Below, in pieces: positions 10,855 to 22,518 of a stretch of 64,000 bases of DNA. Both the position numbers and the translations under genes were made by a program. A model generated the notes under the pieces. That model had not been told where the DNA came from. It did no database searches and saw only the letters and a list, made by a program, of their open reading frames with translations. Source of the DNA: Gambelia wislizenii (taxonomy: Eukaryota; Chordata; Lepidosauria; Squamata; Crotaphytidae); NCBI GenBank assembly GCA_030847615.1, contig JAUMIR010000003.1, positions 336,293,756 through 336,357,755 on the forward strand, in the 5' to 3' direction. Each line of letters starts with the position of its first letter. The first letter of the stretch is position 1.

Positions 10855-11332
10855 GGCCCTGTCTATACGGGGGGGGGGAACGTAGTGCCCCACAGTAATA
10901 GCAAGTTATAGCAGCTGTGACTTGTCTTAATGGTGGTTTTGCCCCCAGCAGCCCCCATAAGCTTCACATCCAAAGATGACAGCCAAGACAAGAGAGCCCT
11001 CCTCCCTTCCCTGATCCCAGCAGTGGCGATCCCCGATCACTCGCTAAAGGCGAAAAAATGGTGGCTGCGGGCACTTGCCCTGTCAGCAAGCACCTCCCCC
11101 ACACTTGTCCAGCCTATCCAATTGAATCGCTGTCGTAACAAAGGGGAATGCACACACCCCTTGCTGTTTTTCAAAAACTCTGGGAAAATCTGTGAAGGCT
11201 TTCCCCTCAATAGTTTTTGCCATTTGGGGCCCCTCTCCTTCCGAATATGATGTAATCATGCGGATACCCATTAAGACAGGTAGGCTTCTCCTCAAATTCA
11301 ACAAGGAGTATTTTCACCATTTAGACAGTCCC
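10855..11332. mobile_element. Harbinger-like MITE, same family as 15502-16133
   Basis: Ends GGCCCTGTCTATACGG and TTTAGACAGTCCC are inverted. The internal segment GGGAAAATCTGTGAAGG ... TTTCCCC parallels GGGAAAACTGTGAAAGG in the copy at 15502, and the copy at 55748 carries it inverted. The flanks (TTA/TAC) do not match cleanly. Confidence 0.7.
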
Positions 11333-11679
11333 TACAGTGATGCTCCCATTTTAGGAGCATATCATACAATATTATTATACTGTAATTACACCACATTAGT
11401 CCCCGCTTTGCCTGGAGCTTATCACACAATAACTTGGCTCTCCTGGTGATTAGGTTCCTAGATTCTTTTCCCACTAGCAATAAACTATTAATGACCCCCA
11501 TCCCACTATCGTTTAATAACCACTCTGGATGTGAATGCCTCATTTCACTTTGTTGTGATATTGGGAACATAATGGGTGCAGTGTGGGTGTGGTTCATTTC
11601 ACCTCTCTTGGGAATTCTCTAGGGATCTCCAGCAGAGAAACCCAGACTACTTCTAGTGATTGGACTCAGAGGTCACTGA

Positions 11680-12263
11680 GGAGATTTTCAGACAGGGCCT
11701 TTTGCCCTGTTCCTGCCTCGCTACCCCCACTCCTGTTCCTGCTGCAGAATCAAGAAAAATCTTTCAGACACTTACCTTGATCCCGCGGCAGGAATGTCCT
11801 CCCCCTCCCCTCACTGGCCGGAAGTAAATGCAGCCGTTGTAAGGCTGCATTTACGACCCCGAAATGAAATCCCACCCATTCTCGCAAGAAAACGATCACG
11901 TGGGAAATTTAAAAATAAAAGTCAAACAAAATGTCAAAATGAAAAACCAAGCCCCAAAACAAATTTTTAAAAAAGTAACCTGGGGAGGGGGGAAAAAGGG
12001 TGCCACTTACCTCCTCATCCTGATCTCCACCAGAAGGACCTCCCCCCCCCCATGGCTGGCATCACGGGACAGGCACATGGCTCCTGTTCACACTCCCATG
12101 ATTCCATGACAGACATGGAATGGGTGTTCTATTCACTATGTTTCATCGTGAATACAATATTCTGGGGGCAGCACGGGACAGGTCGACATAGTCTGAAAGG
12201 GAGAGCCTTTCTTGTCCCTGTTCCTTGCCTGCTACAGAATATAGAGCCTGTCTGAAAATCTCC
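11680..12263. mobile_element. MITE with GGAGATTTTCAGACAGG ends, TSD TGA
   Basis: Inverted 17-bp ends GGAGATTTTCAGACAGG / CCTGTCTGAAAATCTCC with TGA at 11677-11679 and 12264-12266. A subterminal TTGCCCTGTTCCTGCCT is repeated inverted as TTGTCCCTGTTCCTTGCCT in same-strand form near 12210, so the inner arms are partly direct. There is no transposase. Confidence 0.8.
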
Positions 12264-12266
12264 TGA

Positions 12267-13158
12267 GATTCCCAAGAGTTCCCAGGTGAAATACTGTACA
12301 TTTGTTCTCCATTCTCTGACATTTTTTTTAACATAATTTTGATTAAAAAAATAAAATAAAGGGGGTAGCACAATAGCATGATTCCGATGTAATCAAGATT
12401 TTATACCCAAAGAAACTGCAAGGTTCACAGAGTACACAAAAGCAGAACCAGGCAAGTGTTGGTTTATGGGGGGAAAGTACAGAAAAAAAATGTGGAAGTG
12501 GTGTGGTGTGTGTTCATATTCCCTATCTAGGCGGGAAATAGTCCCCCCCCCCACATCATTATATAATTACGCAATTGCACAATTAATCTTCCTATTTTGT
12601 TATTTTTTTTAAAAAAAATCATGGAGCAAGAGGCAAAGCGAACAGGGTGGAGTAACAGGTGTTGTCATTTTTCAAGTGCAAGAAAGCAAACACGGAACTA
12701 CTGTAATATAATTGAAGTGCAAATGCAGTGATAGTGCAAAGATGTCCATTGCCATACTGCTAACATTCCAAGTATAAGTGAAGGAGTTTTCAAGTTGAAC
12801 AGCCCAAAACAACTGACTATTGTGATAAGCACCTTAGGCAACATCCAATTACTCAACAAATTTATTTATTTATTTATTTATTTATCAGCCAGGAGTGACA
12901 ATAACTGCCATTTGCCAGGAGGGTGGTCAGGCAGATTGCTCAGTGATTAAATTCTGCCAGTTGAAGTTCCAGAGATACTGCTTTTAACTCAGCTTTATGG
13001 AACTAAACAAATGGCAAGACAGCGACAGCCCAAAGCCTCCTAACAACAGCCCTGAATTGACACCATCATTTGGAGTTTTGTTCTTAAGGCATAAGACGTT
13101 TAAGTGCTCTCTCTCACACAAGTGTGCATAACTTGCCTTATCTGCATGCACTTCTGAT
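12267..13158. other. Unassigned sequence with (TTTA)n
   Basis: No gene is seen. A (TTTA)n run lies at about 12860-12885, a probable retroposon tail. A-rich and T-rich stretches occur near 12340 and 12605. Confidence 0.4.
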
Positions 13159-13761
13159 GGGTGTGTCTGAACTGGCAAAACACACACACACACACACATA
13201 CTCACCCCACATTTGTTGCACAGTTGACACATGATGTTTTTGACAATTTGCATCTTCACCAGGTTTTCTGCAGGAAATTCCAGGTATGAAAGATGTTTGG
13301 TTTGCTCCACATTTGAGGGGAAAGTCTGGATTATTGGCTGTGTTGCAGCCACGGAATGGCTTCAATGTGAAGCCGGGGGTAGGCCTTCCAGTAGACAGGA
13401 ATCCATTCTGGTGCTTTTAATTTTTTTAAATTTTTTTTATTGTCCATATATATATGGATCATGTATCTCCGGTTATCCAATAATACAGTACTTTGGGACA
13501 ATGTATATTCGCATATTTGCATGCACAAGCAAACAGGAAAAAAGGGAGCAGCCCTGGCTGTGTGGCCAGAAATAATACAACATACAGGACATGTGATCAT
13601 TGTAGGACCACTCTTTTACTCCGAATGAGATTACCATGTGACAGGATAGTCCAATCTATATTTGGGGAAGCCCAGTGTGTGTGGCATATAAAGGGGTGCT
13701 GTGGATCAAAAACATTGCCTACGAGGTAGGCATGCGGTTTCCCACCAGTGTAGTCAAGCCC
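13159..13761. mobile_element. Harbinger-like MITE, TSD GAT, opposite orientation to 7797
   Basis: Ends GGGTGTGTCTGAACTGG and CCAGTGTAGTCAAGCCC are inverted, flanked by GAT at 13156-13158 and 13762-13764. Bases ~13205-13370 are the complement of ~8190-8360 in the first copy. A (CA)n run at ~13181-13199 and an A/T-rich run near 13420 lie inside. Small ORFs here are by-products of the repeat. Confidence 0.8.
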
Positions 13762-13856
13762 GATGTGGCTGGTCTGCCCATTCCACAGCCCTAGCTTGGA
13801 TTCCTTGCTATTTGGCACTTCCATCAGTAGTAATCACAACCATGATACAAGACTAG

Positions 13857-14437
13857 GGAGATTGTCAGATGAGTGACTAAAAAGGTTTTTCTGGCACTAC
13901 AAATTTTACAGTGGCCCAATGCCACATGTTTTCGCACGCTGCCGTGTTAACAATACAAAATTGACCCAAGAATCCAGCACTATGAATGCTCATGCCACTT
14001 ACTTCTGCATTTCTCCATGAACGAGATTTTGGAGTATCTCAAGAGAAGATGCAAAGGTGCTAAAAAAGCCCCCAAACACAAAAATTAAAAAAGAAAATGT
14101 TCAGAAAAGCACAGGTACACATTTAGAAACTTGCAAGCAAGACGGGGATGTTTATAAAAATTGTGTACGGTACCTAGTTTTCCCATTCGCAACTGGAAGT
14201 GTTCTGGCAGGACTGCCCATCAACATTGGAATCAAGCCAGCACCTTCTTGCACACACGAAAATCTGGAACACAAATGCTACAGCAGATAAATTTTTGACT
14301 TCTCCCTGACAATAAAAAAGAACTCCCTCATAACAGTAGCAGAACTCTTGCATAACACTGTGAAGTCTGATAAGGAAGCCTTTTTGCATCTCATGGCGTC
14401 ATTATAACACCTTTTTTTGGCACGTTTGATAATCTCC
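13857..14437. mobile_element. T-family DNA transposon (T4), TSD TAG
   Basis: Ends GGAGATTGTCAGATGAG and GTTTGATAATCTCC are inverted, flanked by TAG at 13854-13856 and 14438-14440. The internal block ACTTGCAAGCAA ... TACCTAGTTTTCCCATTCGCAACTGGAAGTGTTCTGG aligns with 16730-16820 in T3. Non-coding. Confidence 0.8.
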
Positions 14438-15150
14438 TAGGTAAAAAGTGTTCCCTGGATTTACTTCTCTTTCTCTTCCCTTCCTATCTCCTTTGCACCA
14501 TGGCAGTTAGATTGTTAGCCATTACAGTACTTGAACTCACAAACCACCATCAAGTGCAATAACACAAGGGAAGTACAAAAATGAAATAAATAATTCCCAT
14601 ACAACAATGATGACCATCAATCACCCATTCAGTTTATAAATACATAGAACTTTACTCATATACAGGGTTTTTTGTTTGTTTGTCTAATCTTTCCTTAGGT
14701 TTATATGCATGGCGCTTTAGCCTATTCTTCTTTGTGACTAAAACTGGCATTTTATGCCAAAATGTTTCTTATTTTATAAAATCTTTATATTTATAAAGTT
14801 CTGTGAACTTATAAACTGGATGTGTGATTGATGGTAGTAATTACTGTTTCAGAGAGCTGCTCACATCATACCGCCTACACAGAGGTTGAGTTCAGTGTGA
14901 TAAATATTGAATTAGCTGGATTTGGCTTTTGAAAGCTCTGGTATGGAGCAGCAGTTTGAAAAACATCTAATTGTTTTATAGCTGCAAACAAAGAGTCCTA
15001 GCTGTCAATTGGTGCAACAAATTTTGAACTGAAGTAATCAAAGGTCTTCCCTGGGTGGTGGGGTGGCACCTAGTTTTCCACAGATTTCATAGCAGTATTT
15101 ATTAATTCATTAATTTACCTGAATTCACTGAATTTATAAATTGCCCCATA
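14438..15150. other. Unassigned AT-rich sequence
   Basis: No ORF, RNA or repeat is recognised; plain intergenic or intronic sequence. Confidence 0.4.
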
Positions 15151-15151
15151 C

Positions 15152-15390
15152 TGGAGCAGCTGGGATGGTGCAGTGGTTTGAGTGTTGGACTAGGACTCCA
15201 GGAAACCAAGGTTCAAATCTCTGCTCATGAAAACCCACTGGGTGGCATTGAGCAAGTCATACTCTCTCAGCCTCAGAGGAAGACAGTGGCAAACCTCTTT
15301 GAACAAATCCTGCCAAGAAAACCCCATGAGAAGTTCACCTTAGGGTCACCATAAATCAGAAACAGATTGAAAGCACATAACACACAGGCA
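15152..15390 (+). mobile_element. tRNA-derived Sauria-like SINE, complete
   Basis: tRNA-like head with Pol III A box TGGTGCAGTGG (~15166) and B box GGTTCAAATC (15210). The body CACTCTCTCAGCCTCAGAGGAAG-like segment is followed by AACCCCATGAGAAGTTCACC and the tail GATTGAAAGCACATAACACAC. The head is a SINE promoter, not a functional tRNA gene, since no cloverleaf 3' half follows. It has the same body and tail as the 5S-headed SINE at 47152. Confidence 0.85.
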
Positions 15391-15501
15391 CCATATTAGA
15401 AAATTCAGCGTGATATACAATGGGTTAAAACTAACAAATGCAATAATTTATAATTAAAATATATACATCAATAAAACAGCTATATTGCTTCCAACTACTT
15501 G

Positions 15502-16133
15502 GGGCCTATCTATACGAGGGAATAATATGTGGATTGGTGTGCAGCAATGCCAATTTGCAGCAACTTTCATTTGTCTCCATGGTTTTTTAGCAAGATCGCT
15601 AGTGTGTAAAGCTATTTGTTTTTCCTGTTTGCATGGAAGCATGCCAGTGAATCAAACTGGTGGGAGCGAGTGAATTACTCATGGTTTTATTCTCCCCAAC
15701 TTGCCCCCGCCAAATAGTTAAAAAAAAACTAAATCCAAGGTGCGGAAGAGTGATCTTCTGCTTAAATTAAAACAAAAGAAAAAAAGAAAGGCTGTTTTGT
15801 TGCCTCAGTGCACAATCACTACTGAAAATCCAACATGGCAGTTCTGGGCGCTGCCTTGTTAGCAAGCTCTATCTCCCGCACATGTCTGACCAATCAGCTA
15901 TCTGCTTCAGGAATGCACTGCAATGCAATTTGGTTGTCTTAATGAGGAGGAGTGTGTATTTTCCCTGCAGTTTTAAAAAACTGAGGGAAAACTGTGAAAG
16001 GTTTTCCAGCATAGTTTCCCCAAATTTTGGTCCCCCTTCCTCTGAAAATGGTGGACCTTTGCAGGATCCCATTTGGACACATAGGATTCCCCCTGGATCC
16101 TAAGAGGATTTATTTTACCACCTAGACTGGCCC
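15502..16133. mobile_element. Harbinger-like MITE, TSD TTG
   Basis: Ends GGGCCTATCTATACG and CCTAGACTGGCCC, flanked by TTG at 15499-15501 and 16134-16136. Internal similarity to 10855-11332 (same strand) and 55748-56373 (opposite). Non-coding, ~632 bp. Confidence 0.8.
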
Positions 16134-16355
16134 TTGGTGTTGTAGTTTAGAATTAAACAGATCTAAGGGTACATCCTTCTGTTTGACAAAAATACTGTAG
16201 GCCACAGGGTCACACATCTTTGATTTGTACTCTGAAGCCACTTAGAAAGCACACATTTTTTAAAATGTTAAACATGGACTGAAATCAAAAGGTATACTGC
16301 TGATGCCTATGATGATAATGCATATTCCTTAAAGGAGCAATCTAGAGAAATTAAA

Positions 16356-16441
16356 ATAATAAATTAATAGATCCCATTGATTTCAATAAGACATAAGTAC
16401 TTATGTCTTATTGAAATCAATGGGATCTATTAATTTATTAT
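16356..16441. repeat. Perfect 86-bp palindrome, no spacer
   Basis: Two 43-bp arms are exact reverse complements meeting at AAGT|ACTT (centre 16398/16399). The arm includes TAGATCCCATTGATTTCAAT, a motif also seen in worn form near 9330. Cruciform-forming and unbroken by any mismatch, so recent or maintained. Confidence 0.95.
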
Positions 16442-16560
16442 GGACTGTATATGGATATTGCATTCCCTGCAAGTGATCTATTATGGCTATGAGGTCTCTG
16501 ATGAACATTGGATGTTTATTAGGTAAACTACTCTCATGGAATAGTGTAACCTAAATCTGT

Positions 16561-17068
16561 TGACTTTATCAGGCAAGCCTCTACAAATGTTATTTTGCCA
16601 CCATATTTTACTCCATTTTTCTGCCGGCAAAAGAACCCTTTATATCAAACATTGTTGTGCTAGAATGAAAAAGCAGCCTTGTACAGCTAAATTTAAAAAC
16701 AAAATGTACACACAAGCACTGAAACACACTTAAAAACTTGCCAGCAACATTGGGAGGTTCAAAGAAAGAGCATCCCATAGCTAGTTTTCATGTTCCCACC
16801 TGGACGTGTTCTGGTGGGGGCCACCCATTGATGCTGGAATCATGCCAACAGAACGGGGCACGGTTTCAGATGCTTGCAATCATGGCAAAAAAATAAATAA
16901 ATAAAAAAAATGCCATGGCCAATCTGTTGATGGTTTAACCGGTCACTAAAAAAGAACACCTTATTTTCAACACATAATTGCAAAAGCACAACGTTGTCTG
17001 GTATTGGTGCCTTTTCATGTTCATTAGGTGCCATTATGATGCCATATTTGCAACATCTGATAAAGTCC
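16561..17068. mobile_element. T-family DNA transposon (T3)
   Basis: Ends TGACTTTATCAGGC and ATCTGATAAAGTCC are inverted. It shares internal blocks with T4 (ACTTGCCAGCAACAT; CTAGTTTTCATGTTCCC; GTGTTCTGGTGG) and T1 (CATTATGATGCCATATTTG). No transposase. Confidence 0.75.
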
Positions 17069-18027
17069 TATAACAGTTACATATCACATATAGTTCTCCA
17101 CACTTCAGAAAGAGGACTAACATACAGGAACATTTTGGGAGATTTTGGCAACCTATATTCTAGCCTTGGAAACTTTCCCAGCCTTCAGCCAAAACCTGGT
17201 CATTATCTAAACTAAATATAATCAAAACTCCTATACTTACGTCTACAAAAATCTGTTGACAATACCACTAATATAGCTTTTTACAAGCCAGCAGATGTTA
17301 TTGAGAAAGTTACCCTTAGCTATACATCATATTAGCTCCTAATCAGCTCTACATCATATACTACCAGCTGCGATTCAACAACAATTACTCCTAGAAGCCT
17401 GTTATTTTTAGCCAAGCACATTTTTTTCTTGTTTCCAGTAGGTCACTGCAATCTTTTAGTGCTTGAGCAGCTCAGCAATCATTATCTAGCCTCAAACAAA
17501 TCAGAGGATCTGTTTGGATAAGGTATTATAAGCAATTAATGTCTACAATCCATTTGACTTCTTGTTAAATACATTCTTTATAATAAATTGTGTTTTGATG
17601 CTTTCTGTGTTTATACCAGCAGTCAGGCGTTACTAATATACAAAGCTGCCTATGTAAAGGACAGAATCTAGATGGGGCAAAAACAATTGTGTAAGCAGTT
17701 GTGCTTTCTCAGTTGATGCATAAGTGTGCTCCTTAGTACACCCAATCATTTTGCAAATGCACACACAACCCGCTCTATCACTTTTGACTTGGTAGATGGG
17801 GAGGTAACTGACCTTGTGCAATGGGTGAGCTCATGGCGATCGCACTGGATGCATAATCGGTTGTGCAGCTGGGGAATACACTACATAACTACAAGGTGTA
17901 TATTGCTAGCGTCTTGACTGATACCGTTTTAGTGGGAGAGCTGGAGGGCATAATTATTTGTATGCTGTTCCTTCCTATCCCTGTGTGTGTACATTCACAC
18001 AAGCATGTTTTATTTATATTAAATATG
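17069..18027. other. Unassigned sequence
   Basis: No recognisable gene or repeat. Short ORFs lack domains. Confidence 0.4.
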
Positions 18028-18106
18028 TCTCTCCTCTCTCTCTGGCTTTTCTTCGCAAACGAAGATTCAGGAAGGACTCATCCTGCACTTTCTGCAAGCG
18101 CGCTGA
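18028..18106 (-). mobile_element. LINE-A 3'-end fragment, ~80 bp
   Basis: (CT)n then CTGGCTTTTCTTCGCAAACG and the complement of the last codons of the LINE-A finger. Severely 5' truncated. The 3' hairpin and (CT)n tail are intact. Confidence 0.85.
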
Positions 18107-19295
18107 ATATGTACATATTAGAGAATGGAATGCTACTTTAAAAACAGCTACAACTTCTAGTTCCAAGGCTCCCAAAGTAAACAGCTAACATGATAATTAC
18201 AATGTCTTCTTTAAAAGTTATTTACTTTCTCAAAAGTAGCTAAAATAGTTGCTTCTAATCATTTAAAAAATATCTGTATGTCACAAGCCCCACTGGTCTT
18301 GTTCAAAACACCCTCTCCTCCTATCCACATCAATACCTCAATATCTACAACAGACATGAGATAGCAGCATGAGTTTACACTTGAACAATGAGATATTTTG
18401 GGATCAGATGTCACCAGTACTGTGATACAGCTTGCGAGAGGGTTCTTCTGCCTGAGAACCCCTAAGCTGCCTTTTGGAGACCGCAATCTTAGGGATTCCT
18501 CTGCCTGGGAATTTCCTGAATTGCACCTCCCTTTTCTATAGCTTCCACCACCCTTTGAATGCTACACCTCTTTACAACACAGTCCAAAGGGAGACCATGG
18601 GTTTCCTTTGCTACTCCCTGCCACTTGCAGAGATTTACCCCCCTCCTCCCTTCCCAAGTGAGAGAGAAAAGACTGAGCAAAAGCGAGGCATGTGTATGCA
18701 TCAGTTTAGGAAAGATTAGAGAAACTTATTTATTCTAAGCAGAATTCATAACATGCAGATAATCCTCATGGAAGGCTCCTCCCTTCCAGGTACATGCATA
18801 GAAGTTACAGATAGTTAAGCATTCAGTTGGCATTCAGCCAAGTAGGAAAATAAAACATAAATTCCCTGATGCAATGTAGCTAAACATTCCCTGATCTACT
18901 CACTGACAGAATCTTGTCTGTTGAATTCAGAGGAGACTGTGAGCCACATGTTTATTTCCAGACCAGTCCCAAACAGCCGTCCTCAGCCGACACAAGGTCC
19001 TTGCCTCAGGATGTTCCTTTGTTGTCTCTCTCTATCTGAGATGAGGTTCCCCCCATCTCAGGACTCTTTGTTCTCTCTCTGCCTCTTGGCCCCAGGGCAG
19101 TATTTATTTTCTCATCTTCAAAGCATCCCGAACATTTTGCTACTCTGGAGTCTTTGATTGGTCAGTGTCCCTGCTGACCCATGACATCTCTGATGATGCT
19201 GACTCAAAAGGTGTTACCTTTCTCTAGACCTTAGTTAACCCTTTGTTTACCTGATTGCTGAGCTGACAGATAATGGGAAATGGAGCTTTCCCATT
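18107..19295. other. Unassigned sequence
   Basis: No gene was recognised. It holds CT-rich, LTR-like looking sequence (e.g. 18590-19140), but no second copy or terminal repeat is visible to support an LTR call. Confidence 0.35.
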
Positions 19296-20335
19296 ATCAC
19301 AAGTATGCTGATGATACCCAGCTGTATCTATCTCTCCTTTCCATCTCAATCCAAAGAAACTGTCTCTGTTCTACATCAGTGCCTGTTGGCAGTGATTGAC
19401 TGAATGAGGGTGAACAAGTTGAAACTCAATCCAGACAAAACAGAGGTGCTCCTAATCAATTGAAAGGCAGATTGGGGAACAGGGATTCAGCCTGTGTTGG
19501 ATGGGGTTACACTTCCCATAAAGACACTGGTTTGTAGTTTGGGTGTACTCTTGGATTCACCCCTGTCCCAGGTTTCTGCGGTGACCAAGGGTGCGTTGGC
19601 ACAGTTAAAGCTAGTGCAGCAGCTGTGCCTGTTCCTTGGGATGTCTGACTTGGCCATGGTTTACACATGCCTTAGCCTCATCCCAATTGGATTTATTGTA
19701 ATGCTCTCTACATGGGGCTGACTTTGAAGAGGGTTTGGAAACTTCAACAGGTCCAAAGAGCTGCAGCCAGATTGTTAATGGGTGCTGGTTACAGGAACAC
19801 ACAACTCCCTTATTGCAGCAGCTCCACTGGCTGCTGGTCCATTTCAGGGCACAATTCAAAGTGCTGGTTATGCCTTATAACCCCCTATGTGGCTCAGCCC
19901 AGGCTACTTGATTGACTGTATCTTCCCATACGAGCCTACCTGGGCTTTAAGGTCTGCTGGGGAGGCACTTCTTTCTATCCCATCACCTTCATAGACATGG
20001 TTGGTGGGAACACAGAAGAAGGCTTTCTTTGTGGTTACTCCCACACTTTGGAACTCCCTCCCTAGGAAAGCTAGGATGGCACTTTTTGGTCTTTATGGTG
20101 GCGGGTTAAGACCTTTTATTTCCAGCAAGCCTTTCAGAATTGCTTTTTGACAAGAAAGGTGCTTTTTATAATGCAGTACTGTTGTTAAACTTTGCTTTAA
20201 ACTACTATATTAAATAATTTTAATTCTGCTGATATTCAATGCTGTTTTAATCTCAATTTTGTATGTTTTTAACTATACGTGTTTTATTAGATGGATGGAA
20301 ATATCCCTCCTCCTCCATTTTGCAACAACTCCTAA
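19296..20335 (+). pseudogene. L2-like LINE, RT C-terminal half and 3' end
   Basis: Near 19304 the frame reads YADDTQLYLSLL (RT motif C). Then come NKLKLNPDKTEVLL-like sequence (19415-19455), GVLLDSPLSQ (~19540), LKLVQQLCLFLGMSDLAMVY (19605-19660), VQRAAARLL (~19750) and LQQLHWLL (~19815), the order of L2 ORF2 C termini. Stops and frameshifts abound. The 3' part is AT-rich, ending near TTTTTAACTATACGTG. Confidence 0.75.
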
Positions 20336-20339
20336 ACTA

Positions 20340-20395
20340 AGTTTTTATTGCTGTGTTTCTTCAAGTTGTTTCCAACTTATGGTGAACCTAACACA
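20340..20395 (-). mobile_element. SINE tail fragment
   Basis: TTGCTGTGTTTCTTCAAGTTG and CCAACTTATGGTGAACC match the complement of the Sauria-like SINE 3' end; the rest is absent. Confidence 0.55.
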
Positions 20396-20612
20396 TAACA
20401 GGCCCTGCCAACAACTTTACAATCTAAAATGAATAAGGTAAAAGGAAAAAGTGTTGGAGTTGGAACAGGAAAACAAGCAAAGTCAAGCGTCAATACATTC
20501 TACAAAAGTCTTACAATGAATCTATTTGAATAGAAATATATATATATATGTATTGCTTTTTTTGGCCCTATTCCCTCTCCCCAGTCCATCAGCTCAAACA
20601 CATAGCAAACAC

Positions 20613-21150
20613 ATCTCTGGCTTTTCTTCGCAAACGAAGATTCAGGAAGGACTCATCCTGTGCTTTCTGCAAGTGCACTGATGACTAAAAAGGCCAATCC
20701 GAGATAAACAAGTCCAGTTGCAGAAAGCACAGCAGAAGGTTTCCTTGGGTGATATTTCTGGGTTGTGATTCTTTGTGTGTTGTCATTTCTCTTCAAGACT
20801 TGTTCGGTGTGAGTTCTCAAATAAGGCTGCAGCATTGTGGATAGCGTGTCTCCATGCCTCCTGATGTGAGGCCAGGGCGGACCATTGTTGTTGATCAATT
20901 TGGCCGAGCCTGGGATGTTGCTTCAGGAAGTCCTCGTATCGCTTTTTTGGTGTACTCCTCTTACGCTGACCCGTGGCGAGTTCACCGTAGAGTAATATTT
21001 TTGGGAGGCGATAGTCCTCCATCCTAGAAACGTGCCCTGCCCAGCGCAGCTGTGTTCTCAATATCATGGCCTCAATGCTGGTAATCCCTTCTTGCTCAAG
21101 GACAGCAACATTTGTCACATAGTCAGTCCAGTGTATATTTAGGATTGTGC
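20613..21150 (-). mobile_element. LINE-A copy, 5' truncated (C-terminal 540 bp)
   Basis: From TCTCTGGCTTTTCTTCGCAA at the 3' end to a truncation inside the post-RT region. The minus frame reads TILNIHWTDYVTNVAVLEQE, LRWAGHVSRMEDYRLPKILL, GQRKRSTPKKRYEDFLKQHP and ALFENSHRT; the last ~40 codons are frameshifted. The 5' junction abuts AT-rich host sequence. Confidence 0.85.
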
Positions 21151-21344
21151 ATATAACACATAACAAATTATAACACAGCTCTCTCTCTCTCGCTCTGTCT
21201 CTCAACTTACCAACCCAAGCAGTATCACCAAACTGTGAGGATCAAACAGCATGAATAACATCTTAAGGAAAGTTAGAATCAGTCTCTTAAGGGAATAAAT
21301 TCCAGAGTCAAGCCACCATTGTGGAAAAGGTCCTATGCCATATA

Positions 21345-21929
21345 GGATGATATCAGACACATCAAATATGGTGTCATAACAACGCCACATAAACATGAAA
21401 GGGCACACATGTCAGACAACCTCACCCTTTTGCATTTACGTCTTGTCCAAAACTCAGCATATTCATTGATGGCTCAAGTCATCAATAGAGCTCCCCTTGC
21501 ACTTTGGTGCCGGCACTGCCAGTAATTGAATCCATGCGCCATTGTATTGACGTGAATGGAGCGTCAATGGCTGGTCTGACCAGAACACTTCCAGGTGAGA
21601 TCGCAACATCCAGGTAGGTGATGCTCTTTTCATGACCCTCCACTGTTTACTTGTAAGTTTTTAAGTGTGTTTATATGCTTAGTGTAACTTTTCGAGTGTT
21701 ATTTTTGTTTTTGTTTTTAATTTCCCACGCTATGTATTCTCGCGAGAATACGCGGGATTTTGAATGAGGAAGTGAATGGAGCTCCTTTCACTCCTCCATC
21801 ATTACCAGGGAAGCCTTTTCACGGGATAGAAGGTAAGTGTGGCATGGGGATTTCTTCTGCCAGAATAAAAATGGCAAAGTTATGCTGGTGAAAGAATGGG
21901 ATTTGGGGAGAGGGGGTCTTATAAAGTCC
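21345..21929. mobile_element. T-family DNA transposon (T2), uninterrupted reference for T1
   Basis: Ends GGATGATATCAGACAC and GTCTTATAAAGTCC. The left subterminal ATCAAATATGGTGTCATAAC is the intact version of the site at which L1B entered T1. Near the middle lies the palindrome TATTCTCGCGAGAATA (21735-21750). It runs opposite to T1: GAATGAGGAAGTGAATGGAG here, AGAGGAAGTGAATGGAGCTC there within a local inverted repeat. No transposase. Confidence 0.75.
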
Positions 21930-22518
21930 TCTGTTACCAAACACGCTTTAGATGATGCCAAATTATGGAGCATCTTCAGACGATCTTACTAGGGTGGTTG
22001 AATCATGAGGAGGCAGATAATCTTTCATATAGCCTCAGCCTAAAAGGCATACTTCCATACTTCCATCAAGCCTTTTGCCTTCCTGTTCTGTTCTTTTTCT
22101 CATCGCACTATTAGGTAGATGCAAATGTGTACACCAGCATCTTGCTGCATTCCTAATGATACTTCATGGGACCTAAGGAGGAATGCAGAATGATGCCCAG
22201 TCCCTTCACACCAAAGCCAAGCATCCAACTTACTTGGGTCAACCCTTTTGGTGCGGGGGTGGGGGGAAAGATAGAAATATTAAGAGTAGCCAGGTCTCCC
22301 CTTTCCCACTGACTTTCACTAATTTCAGGATAATTTCATGATGAGTGTGAAATTTTTAATTAGGTGGAATAAAATTACAACAGATTATAGATATTCAGGA
22401 CCTGGAAATCCAGTTCCTGTAAGTGTTACAGCATTCCTAACATTTGTACAAACACCACTTTGTGGTTTGCAAATTTTGCAACAGAAATGGCTTTGATGAT
22501 AGCTATAAGGAAAATTAG
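21930..22518. other. Unassigned sequence
   Basis: No gene is seen; a G-run with GGGGGTGGGGGG-type sequence lies near 22255. Confidence 0.4.

Noticed and set aside
15152..15230. tRNA gene candidates (also 4591, 22519, 57140)
   Set aside because: A and B boxes are present, but sequence past the B box is SINE body, so no mature tRNA end or acceptor stem can form.
18260..19300. Possible solo LTR (CACAAG at both ends)
   Set aside because: The short repeat is likely chance; no TG...CA ends, second copy or interrupted frame supports it.
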